A stretch of DNA of 64,000 nucleotides from Halichondria panicea (lineage: Eukaryota > Porifera > Demospongiae > Suberitida > Halichondriidae), in contig NC_087390.1 of NCBI RefSeq assembly GCF_963675165.1, forward strand, positions 4,597,301 through 4,661,300, in the 5' to 3' direction. Shown here in pieces: positions 23,801 through 33,950 of this stretch. The stretch's first letter is position 1, and every line of letters begins with the position of its first letter. The position numbers and the translations under genes are program-made. The notes under the pieces were generated by a model. It did no database searches. It was given only the letters and a program-made list of their open reading frames with translations, and was not told where the DNA came from.

Positions 23801-24049
23801 CTCAGCTGCGCATTGATTGAGGTGTTGCTTTAAACTGTTAATGCTGCACATGACAATTATTGTTATAAGAACTGCTTTGTTATTTTATTCCGTGCAGATG
23901 AGGGGATGTTTTTGTGGTCGGCTGCATTTCTTCTATTGATCGTTGTTGCTCTGGCCATTATCCTCTGCACAATACTAGCCTTCCGTGTTCAAAACTCTGT
24001 AACAAGAAACAAGACCTACTCGTGCGAGAGTGCGACGACACTGAAGTGA
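17824..24049 (+). CDS. Two-domain Ly6/uPAR-type (three-finger) type I membrane protein, paralogue 2, seven exons
   Basis: Proposed exons 17824-17872, 19468-19531, 19821-20078, 21937-22015, 22142-22478, 22569-22628, 23898-24049 (999 nt, 332 aa). Intron phases equal those of the upstream paralogue. The spliced N-terminus is a clean signal peptide (MKKSTIAFNLLFKLLFAIWL...). Then come a Ser/Thr/Pro stalk without the 15-residue repeat, the first three-finger domain (FQCYKKAYG...GCYETER, MGCLKSQC, QCCNTSLCND), a Pro-rich linker, the second domain (IICDSP...CCYDGHYCN), a transmembrane helix (LLLIVVALAIILCTILAF) and a short tail ending TTLK. Exon 5 is nearly identical to exon 5 of paralogue 1. A surface receptor or GPI-like decoy role is inference only. 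Confidence 0.78.
18469..18800. repeat. MITE related to family C in intron 1 of Ly6 paralogue 2
   Basis: CCTTGAATTAAGGCGACCCT and GCAACCCTCCAAATATGCGA resemble both halves of the element at 33119-33281, and GTAATTATTTAAAAGTGT occurs in both. The copy is diverged and rearranged. Confidence 0.5.
20240..20960. repeat. Dispersed repeat (family F) in intron 3 of Ly6 paralogue 2
   Basis: GCGCATGCGCAA, a TG-rich run, AAGAGTTTCTATAGGCTTCT, TTCGTTCTCGAGTTATGCCT and AAGAGTGAGAAGAGAGCTGC recur in this order at 26470-26850 and 41388-41760, and inverted at 39770-40085. It is an intron-dwelling interspersed element without coding capacity. Confidence 0.6.
21219..21387. repeat. Hairpin in intron 3 of Ly6 paralogue 2
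   Basis: The arm GAAAGGAAGTTTGGAAGTAA...ACAATTGTTTTTGTAAG (21222-21263) is repeated in perfect inverse at about 21342-21386. Loop about 80 bp. Confidence 0.7.
22855..23632. repeat. DNA-transposon remnant in intron 6 of Ly6 paralogue 2
   Basis: CTGAAATGTGGCCACTTGCT, GGCCAGTACTGAATGCCCCA and, at the right end, AGCCACCTCACTATTCCAGC...GGTGACAGGATTAACGAAAG match the element at 61851-62448. The copy is split by about 400 bp of unrelated DNA (23053-23460). Confidence 0.6.
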
Positions 24050-24194
24050 TTTACTGTATTGTGAACACTTAGCGGTATTTACTCAAACTATATACTCGCA
24101 TCAATAGCCATTTCTATGTATTTGTGGTTCTAGACTGTTTTTTCTACACTTATATATCTATGTGTTCTTTACTTAACCCTTTTACTTCATTAGT

Positions 24195-24512
24195 ACCGTA
24201 TAGCGGGTATATTTCGAGGGTATAAATTTTCGCGGATGGACCATTACAAAGGATTTCGCGGATTTTATTTTTGTGGTTGAGTTCCAGCCTTTTGGCGCAT
24301 GCGCATATCAACATGCAGCTGTACCTCCACACCGTTAGCCTCGAATCCAGGCCTAGCCTATAACGGTGAGGCACCCTCTTATTGTCGATAGGTGTGGTCA
24401 ATAATACTGAACACGCCTACTATTCAATAAAGATATAAATTTTCGCGGTAGAGGCTCAATCCGCGAAAACCGCGAACATTTATACCCTCAAAAATATACC
24501 TGCTATACGGTA
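24195..24512. repeat. MITE, family B, between Ly6 paralogue 2 and RABAC1
   Basis: ACCGTATAGCGGGTATATTT at the left and AAATATACCTGCTATACGGT at the right are inverted repeats. Interior arms pair as well (AAATTTTCGCGG with CCGCGAACATTT). Confidence 0.8.
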
Positions 24513-24722
24513 TTATTTTACGCATGCGCAATCTGCAATCGATGATCTGAGCTGTGCAGAAAATTTGAACACCACTCCCTTTTATTTGAGAAAAAGGCGT
24601 GGTCTAAATATTGTTGTTGCTTCAGCTTCATTTATTATACATTGCTAGTTGCTTACATATATAAAGTGTTACCAGTACAATTACAAGTAGAGGTGAGACA
24701 CTGGGCAAGTTGATACAGCAAG

Positions 24723-24780
24723 GTAAGCCAATCTTAGAAAATTAGTCTTTAAAATGAATTGAAATTGCTGTCTTTTCTAG
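24723..24780 (+). other. 58-nt intron in the RABAC1 5' leader
   Basis: AGCAAG|GTAAGC at 24722/24723 and CTTTTCTAG|ATACG at 24780/24781 form a consensus intron 35 bp before the RABAC1 ATG. The in-frame TTG upstream of the ATG lies inside this intron, so the ATG at 24816 is the better start. Confidence 0.55.
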
Positions 24781-24815
24781 ATACGAACTATCAAAATACA
24801 CTACGCATTAATATC

Positions 24816-25582
24816 ATGTCAGAAGATAGTCAAGATTTCAACGAGCCTTTCACGCTCATCACCTCAACTGTGGATGCTCTCAAGTCCGGCCATTTGAACC
24901 CAAAATTGGAAACAACTGGGAGGGGATTTGTGGGAATTGTCAAATCGAGTCGCGACTGGGTAGCCAGCAAACATGCTGGTGTGAGGCCATGGTCGGAATT
25001 TCTTAATGTTAGGAGCTTGACAAAGCCATCAAGTGTCAGTGCTGGTACAAGCAGAGTACTCGCTAACTTGTTGCGGTTTCAAAGCAACTACCTCTTCGTG
25101 TTTCTTGGTCTAGTCATATACTGCATGTGAGCACAAACCAGCCAGATATCAATCATTATACGTAACCTGTAAGCTGTATTCCATCATTTTTTTTTGGGTA
25201 GGCATTTTAGGTATTACTGAATCAAAATGTCCCTTATGATTATAAAGTCCGGTCGTTCTGTGTATGCTTGTATTACTACATTTGTTTGATCCAAAGTATA
25301 AACAAGCCTGTGGAGTTTCTGTGTGTACATGGACCACTGTTATTTAACATGTACTAAATTAGATTCTCATGCTAGCCTCTTAATGTGTACTGTGTAGCTT
25401 AGCAACCCTATTGGCCTTTTGACTGCAATGGAATGTTGTTAAAGCATATAGTAGTAAAGCATGTCTATTCTTTAGTTGTTGGTCTGCCTAATGGTGACTG
25501 CAATTGACAGTTACATTTATATATAATTGTGTGTAGAACTGTGATACTGTCATATGTTAATGCTGAAGTCGTGTGACCCCCT

Positions 25583-25629
<47 letters not shown>

Positions 25630-26356
25630 TCAGCAACCCCACCCTCCTGTTTGCCCTTGCTTTCTGTGTTGGTGCATGGTGGTTCATAGCTGTCAAAAAC
25701 AACTCGGAGAACATCAAGATATTAGGTGTGATACTGTATTGTTAAGTGTCTACCAACTTTATCAGTTTTCTACTTGCAGTACACAAGCACTATAATTAGT
25801 TGTCCCACAATCCCACACAAAGTATTAATTGGTTCTCTGCTTCATTTTTTTTGCCACCGCTTGCTCTTTTTTTTTATTGCAATAATTTATGGGCTGTAAA
25901 GATAGTCAAGACTACTGGTCTAAAATGAACTTTGTTAGACCTGATGACAGCACCTTTTTAGTGGCCTATCAAACCAAAAAAAGCCACTTCTCCCGCATCA
26001 AATTTTGCTAAAATGATCTGAGAACCAAGTAATATACTTAGTCTAGCCTCAATTTTAAATGTGATCATTTTTCAGTTGCTATGTTGGTGCATATTCCGTC
26101 TTGACTGGCATCTCCCTTTAAAGAAAAATAACTAGTTAATGAACGTACTGTATCTTTTCTCCCTCAGGACGTGATACAAGTACTAAGGAACTTTGGGCTG
26201 GTGTGATAATCATCTCAATACCTCTCTTTTACTTTGCTGGGGCAGGCAGTACTGTGTTTTGGATCATAGGTCAGTCTCATGTTTTAATTTGCAATACAGT
26301 GTGGGTGAGCCCCCTTTTTAGGGAGCTAGTTATCAACCAGCACTTGTGGCGCAATT

Positions 26357-26389
<33 letters not shown>

Positions 26390-27155
26390 CTGGTTCAAGC
26401 CCAGCCAGGTGCGAGTTGAACTTACTTTTTGGTGTTTATTTTGTGTGTTCCTGTCTTGTTCCCGTAATTCTGCCTCTGTGTGCGCATGCGCGGCGAGGTG
26501 TACGGTAGTGTGTTTGTGTCTGTGTGTGTGTGTAGACTGTACGTAATGCTAGTAATAAATAAATAATAAATGAGCAAATAGAGCTTCTATAGGTTTCTAG
26601 TCGCGTTTCAATGTGTGGATCAGCAAAATAATGTTTCGTTCTCGAGTTACGGCTAGTTTTGCTTACCTTGAAAGCCATTGCAGTCCCTTCGGACTATGTG
26701 TAACAAAATGTGGTGGCTATTCTATTTAGGAGTTAGCTCTGCACTAGAATGTTTGCTGCAAGAGTGAGAAAATAACGGTAAAGCTGCACTGTTTCGTGAG
26801 AATGCAGTAGCCATTAATTGTGGAGTTTGAACTTTTGGCAACCCCTTCTTAGTAACAATCAGGGTCGATCATTTCTCTTGCACCATTCCTGCATGCAAAG
26901 ATTAAGTATTGAGCTTCATGTGCGGTTCTGCTAGCTTTCCACCGAGGCATCAACACCATTGAACATTAGTGATTTAAATGTGATTACGCAATGGATAATG
27001 TTAGCGTTTATGAATATCATCCACCTCTCCCAATATATGCAGGTGCCTCTGTTGTTGTGATACTGCTCCATGCTGCAGCAATGAGCACACCCACCCGTCA
27101 ACAAACAGTGGACGAGGAGCTTGGCATCGTCATGGAGGATGTTACTGCATCCTGA
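24816..27155 (+). CDS. RABAC1: Prenylated Rab acceptor 1 (PRA1 family), four coding exons
   Basis: Exons 24816-25126, 25628-25725, 26168-26269, 27043-27155 (624 nt, 207 aa; human RABAC1 185 aa). Diagnostic motifs: RPWSEFLNVRSLTKP, RFQSNYLFVFLGLVIYC, the first membrane pair ending NPTLLFALAFCVGAWWF, then FYFAGAGSTVFWIIG matching the mammalian FFWLAGAGSAVFWVLG, and an acidic C-terminus (DEELGIVMED). PRA1 proteins are four-helix membrane proteins of Golgi/endosomes that bind prenylated Rabs and antagonise GDI. All junctions are in phase. Intron 1 ends in a (CA)n tract abutting the acceptor, and intron 3 contains a tRNA-Asn copy. Confidence 0.92.
25586..25627. repeat. (CA)n microsatellite forming the RABAC1 exon-2 splice acceptor
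   Basis: About 21 CA dinucleotides run directly into the acceptor AG of RABAC1 exon 2, so the polypyrimidine tract position is occupied by a repeat expected to vary in length. Confidence 0.9.
26340..26413 (+). tRNA. tRNA-Asn (GTT), copy 1, in RABAC1 intron 3
   Basis: A 74-nt cloverleaf: acceptor GCACTTG/CAGGTGC, D stem GCGC/GCGC, anticodon stem-loop TTCGG-CTGTTAA-CCGAA with anticodon GTT, T stem-loop GCTGG-TTCAAGC-CCAGC, discriminator G. A-box (TGGCGCAATTGG) and B-box (GGTTCAAGCC) are intact. The CCA tail is not encoded. A run of five T follows after about 15 nt. Confidence 0.88.
26470..26850. repeat. Dispersed repeat (family F) in RABAC1 intron 3
   Basis: Shares GCGCATGCGC, a TG-rich run, TTTCTATAGGTTTCTAGTCG, AATAATGTTTCGTTCTCGAG and AGCTCTGCACTAGAA with the copies at 20240-20960 and 41388-41760. 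Confidence 0.6.
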
Positions 27156-27364
27156 TTGAAGCACAAATTAAACTACTTTTCTCACCAACTTTCCATTTAC
27201 ATTGATCGATCAAATCGTAGATAGACTCTAGTTTCCACTATCTATGTATATATGTATGTATCACTATGTGTATGTATTTGCATGTAATTTCACATTCAGA
27301 AATGCAATGTTCCTGCGACATTTTTCGAAGCAAACCTTTTCCCCAGCGACCTTTTATTGAAGCA

Positions 27365-28363
27365 ATGTCACATGACTCCCAAAAGGAATCGACGTATTCA
27401 GTTCTCCGATTCTCTCACCGCTTTATAGAAATGGCTAGTAAAGCACAAACTAAAGGCTCTCTGGCTGCCAAGAAGATGGCTGCTGGTGTTAAGAACATGT
27501 GGGATTACGCAAAGCGAGACTTCACCGAAAATGCCCCTCAAGTGAAGCAAGACTTTATGGATATGTTGGACTATGCCAAACATAAAAGTCAAATGCTCAA
27601 ACGTCCTAGTCTACCCGGTCCAGCTGAGATCAACACTCAACTGGAGAGATCTGTGAATATAGACGTCGGAGGAGATCTACTCACTCACTTTAAAGAGGAA
27701 TGGAGTGCTATACACTTCGCAACACATAATTCGGGGGTGGAAGCTACAAGACTAGATTCTGAAATTGCACAGATTTGCGATTCACTTTCACAAGGTCACA
27801 CCATCATACAGCGTTGTCATGACGAGTTTTCACAATTACCGGAAACTATCACTGCAATCCAGGAAACTCAAAACAAAGTGAACAGTTTGGGTGAACTTTT
27901 ACAGAAACTTGAGGAGAGTATAACAGAATATGCTCGCGTGAAGAGCCAACTTGAGAGCGAACGAAAGCTTCATTCTATTAGGATTCAATACGAGAAGCAC
28001 TGTGTCGAAGGTGATAGTAAAGTGGAGCAACTGAAGAACATTTTGGCTCATGAACGGCAAGAAACTATCGATCAAAAGAAGAAACTTGCGACTAGACAGC
28101 TACAAGAGAGGCAGAACACATTCCAGAGTATGTTCAACGAGCAGATGGCTGAGTATCGAGAGAAGGGATCAGTAGAGCGTCCAATCAGCGGAGAGGACCC
28201 GAGGGAGAGAGCTGGTTCGTCGCTGGAAGAGGTTGTGATTGACGACAAAGACGGGAGTGCATCACTCAGTGACTTCCTGAGCGATGTTGTGATGGAAGAG
28301 CTGGAGAATAAAGAGACAGAGGAAGAGGAGGAAGGGACTGACCCTGTGGGAGGCAAGGAGTAG
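27365..28363 (+). CDS. DTNBP1: Dysbindin homologue (BLOC-1 subunit), single exon
   Basis: 332 aa from the ATG at 27365. The frame extends to an earlier ATG at 27266, and a further ATG at 27431 (MASKAQTKG) is also possible. The long central coiled coil (about residues 85-250) matches dysbindin: LLTHFKEEWSAIH resembles LLSRYEDTWAALH; FSQLPETITAIQETQNKV resembles QQLPALIADLESMTANL; QERQNTFQSMFNEQMAEYREKG resembles [22 protein letters not shown]. The C-terminus is acidic (EETEEEEEG). Dysbindin is part of BLOC-1, which sorts cargo to lysosome-related organelles. It is convergent with the NB-ARC gene: their stops lie 150 bp apart. Confidence 0.88.
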   Translation: MSHDSQKESTYSVLRFSHRFIEMASKAQTKGSLAAKKMAAGVKNMWDYAKRDFTENAPQVKQDFMDMLDYAKHKSQMLKRPSLPGPAEINTQLERSVNIDVGGDLLTHFKEEWSAIHFATHNSGVEATRLDSEIAQICDSLSQGHTIIQRCHDEFSQLPETITAIQETQNKVNSLGELLQKLEESITEYARVKSQLESERKLHSIRIQYEKHCVEGDSKVEQLKNILAHERQETIDQKKKLATRQLQERQNTFQSMFNEQMAEYREKGSVERPISGEDPRERAGSSLEEVVIDDKDGSASLSDFLSDVVMEELENKETEEEEEGTDPVGGKE

Positions 28364-28513
28364 ATACGAACTATTTGTGTGTGCATAAAATTATGTGTGA
28401 TAAAATTATTAGTTTAACTTTAGTAGTTTGTACATTAATTTTTGTTATCACTTTTTAATGTTGATTTTTAAGTGTGGTTACCACAGTATGTACATGTGTG
28501 ATTGGTAACAAAA

Positions 28514-30821
28514 TTAATAAGCAAGATCTGTATCCACAGATTCTGAAACATATCCATCAAGAACGCTAAAAAAATAATACAATATTTTTATTATACTCAA
28601 ATAAATAGCCCTTGTTATATTGCTAATTGGCTCTAAATAAATAAAAATAAAAATATAAATAATAATACCCCCAACACACTCCAATATTTTTTTCCAGTGT
28701 GTGCAGCATCCCCTTTTCTTCCCCAAATTAACTATTGATGCAGTAGCAGAGCGTACGGAGGGTGGGTTCCTGCAGCACTTCACTAAGCTCACAACACCAA
28801 ACAAAATTAGTGCCGTGCCAAGTATTGCACCCGCTAATAATGTACTTTCACCCATTAACCATGGGATAAATTTTGCTAGTTGTATCAGACGCCAACTTGA
28901 AAGTTCGCATTCATGGAAATTTTCGGTAAGTTTTTCAAAAAATAACATTTGAAGGTTATCGGATGTATAGTTATAATCGGTGATGACTGCTTTCTGAATT
29001 AAATCAAATGTATTTTGATGTTTCAATGCGGTCAAATTTTTGCAGTCAAGCAGTGAATCACAGAAATCTTTCGTACGAACGATGTTTGCACATTTGGAAG
29101 CTCCGATGTCGACAAACACTTTCCACAATATTCTGGCACAGATGACATCAGACGAGTAAGTGCAAACTGTTTTAAACATCGATAGCTCTTTGTAAGAGTT
29201 GTGAGCTGCAAATAATATTCGTCCTGCCACAAATGGATCACTATTGAGTAGATCCTCTTGAATTAAATAGCTGACAGCTAACACCTTGTCCACTTCTAGA
29301 GGATCATTTTTTATCTCCGAAAGAACTGTTTGAAAATGGTCTATATTGAGACGTTCTAAATATTTGATAGTAAAGTCCTCCTTATCATTTAACTTCTCAG
29401 ACTGTCCATATTGACGTTTCAGAAGTTGCATTAAATAGTTAGAATAAAAATCAATGAATTTCCTTCTAAAACCCTCCCAATATTTGTATTCAACCATTTC
29501 ATCAAGATACTTCCTGATTAATTTGTGCATTGAATGTCTTGTTTCATCACCAATGTAAATCTCCTCAATCAACGACTTGCGAATTACATCGTCAACACAT
29601 TCAATATCCACAACTGATCCTAGAACCGTCTCTTCCATTTTATAGCTGGTTGGTCCTGGAAATTGGCTAAAAAGTCTACTGCATGTTTGAGTACGTTTGT
29701 CCAAATGTTTGTAAGCAATATCCATAACTGTACGGAATTTTTCTTCCTCAATGGTCACTTTGTTTGACAAAATTCGGACTGGCTGATCATTTAAATCTTT
29801 TAGCAGAGACCCAAAGTTGTCTATTCCTCTTTCCTGAAGCAGCCTTCCCACAACTTTAAGTGCTAACGGACATTGGCCAACAGCAATTGAGAGCTGGTCT
29901 GCTTGCTCGTCATTGATAATGGGCACATAATACTTCAACATTGCTCTAGAATCCTCTGCCGACAATTCCTTGATGTGTAAAGCAAAAAAACTTGTACTTG
30001 TAAAGAAAAGTTTCTCTTGGGAAACTATTACAATGGTCAATGTTGTGTTATGTTCGTTCAAATGATCGTTTATAATGTTGGTGAAATGTTCGTAATCGTT
30101 ATGCAGGATATGGTCACAGTTGTCTAATATAAGAATTGAACGCTGTTTTAATTCTCTGATCCACTGGCATAAACTCATATCATTACTCGATGTAGTGCTT
30201 TCTTGTGGTTCTTTCACGTTAGTGAGTGATTTCATACTTGGGGAGCCTTCCATTTTGGATTTAGAACAAATATATTCTGATTGACTAGCTGTTTCAGTGT
30301 CCACGTACCGAACAATCTTAATAATGTCTGTGTGTTTCTCCAACAACATTTCACCAAGTCTAATAGCTAGCCGTGATTTCCCAAAAGCCGGTGGACCATT
30401 TATATTGGTGACACGAATAGAATTACGAAGAGTGTGTTTAATGAGCGTTCTCAAGTAATCAGCTCGACCAATAAATGGTTCGCTCATTTTCGGAAGATTT
30501 TGCTGGATAGATTCTCTGTATTCTTGTAGATCAGTAGAGCTTTGTATGCTAATTCCGTCCACTTTGGGTTTGTTGATGTTCACAGAAGCTGGCGGATACC
30601 AAAACAAGTACAGTCCAATTCCTAAACACAGTAGAGCAACCAGTATAGCTGTGTTCCGTTTAGAAATTCCTATGAGAGATTGTGGTAGTAATTACAGAGT
30701 ATCATAGCCTGGGTGTGCGTGTGCGACAAGTATTACTGCACATCACAATGGATGGCATGTGCATGTGCATGTGTATCGATAGTGACCAACACATACTTAT
30801 AGCGATAATAAAACCTAGCAT
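28514..30821 (-). CDS. Membrane-anchored NB-ARC (STAND) ATPase, locus 1
   Basis: Main exon 28514-30669. A short alternative first exon (ATG at 30821, donor ATAA|GTATGT after 30797) gives 726 aa; splicing from the CARD-like exon at 30880-31248 would give 832 aa, and both fit phase 1. Order: transmembrane helix (NTAILVALLCLGIGLYLF); FIGR linker; Walker A GPPAFGKS; Walker B SILILDNCDH; sensor-type VIVSQEKLF; GLPL-type GQCPLALKVVG; winged-helix end MHKLIRKYL (MHD-like); helical region; two or more C-terminal hydrophobic segments (about ORF residues 600-690). NB-ARC ATPases are nucleotide switches of APAF1/NLR/plant R proteins. No LRR, WD40 or TPR region is recognisable. Paralogous to 43165-45726. 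Confidence 0.85.
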
Positions 30822-30879
30822 GACACCAAGTTAGTAAAGCATGTTTGAATGAACACACCCACTTTTCATTCGGTAACGT

Positions 30880-31248
30880 TCATTTGACTAGTTTATTCTT
30901 CTCACCATTGACATTGGCTTTGGATTGCTGCACATCAATTTTAGTTGACTGTTTTTTCAGCCTTTGCCCAATCGTACTGAATGCTGGTTCATCTTCCAGA
31001 ATTGTAAGAAAGTCTTCAAAAGCACTTCTGTCTACTTTAATCCTGTTATTAATGGCATCCAGAAAAATCTGTGTCCTCTCTCCTTCAGTGAGACTCACAA
31101 GCCGACTTGTGACTTGGCTTTTCACTTCTTCTGAGATGAGTCCTTTTGAGAAAGCTTTATCTGTTAGATCACCTACTCCACTCTTTAGGACATCCTTCAG
31201 ATCACTGTATAATGCCTGAAAAGCACTGACCTCTGCCTCAGATGCCAT
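30880..31248 (-). CDS. CARD/death-fold-like domain, probable first exon of the locus-1 NB-ARC gene
   Basis: ORF of 122 aa from ATG 31248. Helical pattern: FQALYSDLKDVLKSGV, TDKAFSKGLISEEVKSQV, ERTQIFLDAINNRI, SAFEDFLTILEDEPAF, resembling a six-helix CARD; it is 35-45% identical by eye to the ORF at 51084-51455. The unspliced ORF stops at 30880, 58 bp before the NB-ARC ATG. A donor (CAATG|GTGAGAAG) after 30906 leaves phase 1, which fits the acceptor CTCATAG|GAATT at 30670/30669 exactly, with a 236-nt intron. CARDs mediate homotypic assembly of innate immune complexes; CARD identity is structural guesswork from the pattern. Confidence 0.65.
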   Translation of the reverse strand: MASEAEVSAFQALYSDLKDVLKSGVGDLTDKAFSKGLISEEVKSQVTSRLVSLTEGERTQIFLDAINNRIKVDRSAFEDFLTILEDEPAFSTIGQRLKKQSTKIDVQQSKANVNGEKNKLVK

Positions 31249-31427
31249 CGTTTACTTAGAAATCTCTGCAAAAAAAGGAGGGAGGGTCTCAGATCTGCTA
31301 GGGTTAAGGGTTCGGGTTGATAATGACCTCTGAAAGGGGTCAATCAATCGACCCCAGCCTCACTTGACTTTACTTGCACTGTACAGTACTGTGGGAGCTC
31401 TGCTGTGGGAGATTTGTTTTCGGTGAG

Positions 31428-33917
31428 ATGAAGGATCAGTCAGCAGACAGCACACAAGATAAATTGGATCCATACCTCATTCAGAACAAGGAGAGGCATT
31501 CTACTTCTAGCAGCAATACTATTGCCAATAGCTCAACTTTCTGGGTTGGTTTCTTACTGGTGCAAGCTAGTCTCCTAGTATGTCTGGCCAGTCTGCTCAG
31601 TACTGGTTACATTGGCAACCTGCAAGGGTGTGTGAAGGATGGCAGTGATTGGGGGGCTAATGTCAACATTGACGGCCACACTGTGTCAGTGCTTAGCTGG
31701 TTCGATGATCAGCTCAAGTCGGATAATATCAAGAACAACCTGCAGTAAGTAAAATCAGAGTTTTAATATCTTTGATAGAATTTTGTCATAGATCTCACTT
31801 GTTGAAATAAAAGCGTTGAAGTAGATGTTGTGTATGCATACACTGCACTGTATTGCACTTCTTCTAAGCCTCTCTCTAAAGTGGCATTCTGAATCTATCT
31901 TTATGGGTTCGTTCACATGTACAGTTAACATGGCTACGCAAGGGTCTAAAGGAGTTGGCGCAGTATAATTATGCACAGCTTACAGTAGGGTATCCTATAT
32001 ATCTCTGCTCGCAGCACCTTGACTGAGAAGCCTCACATTGGAGGCAGTGAAGAGAACCATCAGCTAGCTGTGATGATCTACCAACAGTGGGAAGGATTCA
32101 TGTTCGACAAAGTGGAACTAGTCAACTATTCGGTTCTGCTCAGCTACCCCAACACGAGCAATCCCAACGTGCTGCAATTGTTGAATGCTAAGAATGAACT
32201 ACTCTACAATTCTCATTCGAAACAGGAGCCACCTTTGACCCCTGGTGAAGACGACCCCAATGTGGCTCCACCTTTCAATGCTTACTCTGGAAGTGGGAAA
32301 ACTTCAGTAAGTCTACAAATTTTGTAGCAGCCAATGGCGGGGAGTGTTGCAATTAGTAACTGTTGTTATCCGAGGCCGTGCCGCGGCCAGCGGGTACAGT
32401 AGTTATCTTGTTTGTTTGTCTGTTTGTAATTTATGAGTCTGCTTACCTGGATGCCATAGCACTGTGTTTACAGCATGGATAGATAGCCTTCACACTTCCA
32501 GTTATTAGTTTTAACAATGGCAGATTTCGATGTTAAAGCAAGCAAAATCTAAGAAGCTTGAAGTTGCACGTTGGCCTCTATAGCTTCTACGTGCGTCTTT
32601 TTCTCGAGGTGCGTGTTTACGATTAGCCTCGATCCCAGCCTCTCTCACTAGAAGGCCTGGTAACCATCGTTTGCGCGTGGGTGGATTCAGTAAATAATAT
32701 TGTTAGTAAAACTGTTTGTAATCAATTAACCTTTTGTACTATGGTCACCCACGCGGTTGATTAAACTATTAGTGTCAAGAGAGAGAAATCGCCATCACAA
32801 CTCTAGGCTCATACGGGGAGCACTGATCCTACTGAGATGGCATCAAACAAGCGTCTGGAAGCAAGTACATGTAGACTTGCCAGAGCCGGTCTATATACTG
32901 ACAGAAAAACACCCATCACTCTACCACAGTACAAAAGAAGACAAAACCTGACTTTTCAACACTGAAGAGAGTGTGAGCAAAAGCAGAAGAGAAGTAGAAG
33001 CCATCACAACAGAACTAGTCACAAAACTAGTCACTAGTCTATGCCATAAATGTTATAAGTATTTATTAAAACTGCTATGATTTGTGCAATGACATCATTG
33101 CAAACAATAAAATGCACTTACCGTAAGACCTCGATTTAAGGCGACCCTCTAAATATGCGACACTTGGACATTTCGCCCATATAGCACCATATAAATTCAT
33201 TTTTTTTGTGTACATTAAAACTCAACTTTCGCAAAACGTAATTATTTAAAAGTGTCGCCTTAAATCGAGGTTTTACGGTACTAAGATATTTGGTCACCCA
33301 GATTTTGGGTGATTGAGCGCATGCGCAAACAGTGGATACCAGGCCTTCTTTTCCAGAAAGAGGCCTGGATTCGAGGCTATGTATCGATCTGCATGCGATA
33401 GGTCTAAATAATGTATTTTGGATTGTATCACTATAAGTATAGCATGACACACTGTTTGTAGGGTCCACTGGTGTATGTGAACTATGGCACTATCAACGAT
33501 TTCCTGTATCTGACACAAAACCTCTCTCTGGACCTATCCAACCACATCTGTATGGTGCGGTATGGCCAGATCTTCAGGGGAGATAAAGTAAGTGTATAAT
33601 CATGTAAATTTTGGAAACAGGGTCTCCTTGAGCTTATGTGTAAATTACTTAACAATGACATTGAAACACGTTGCTTGTGCTGTCCTTATATAATTATATA
33701 GGCTCGCCTGGCTCAACATTTCAACTGCAGTGGTCTGCTCATCTACTCTGATCCGCAAGACTATGCGCCCAAGGGCGTGCCAGTATACCCTGATGGACCT
33801 AGTCTACCACCAGGGGGCGTACAGAGGGGTACGCTGAAAATAATCCTGGAGACCCCCTTACTCCCGATGTCCCTGCAATTGGTAAGTGTGTATTCAGCAA
33901 GCACTTGTGGCGCAATT

Positions 33918-33950
<33 letters not shown>

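Noticed and set aside
25554-25745. ORF with a His/Thr dipeptide run
   Set aside because: It is the wrong extension of RABAC1 exon 2 through the (CA)n tract. The real exon starts at 25628.
26203-26508. Open frames translating the tRNA-Asn copies ([20 protein letters not shown] and, on the other strand, [20 protein letters not shown]), also at 33799-33993, 35006-35260 and 39402-39605
   Set aside because: These are translations of a structural tRNA gene and its flank, a common false protein in databases.
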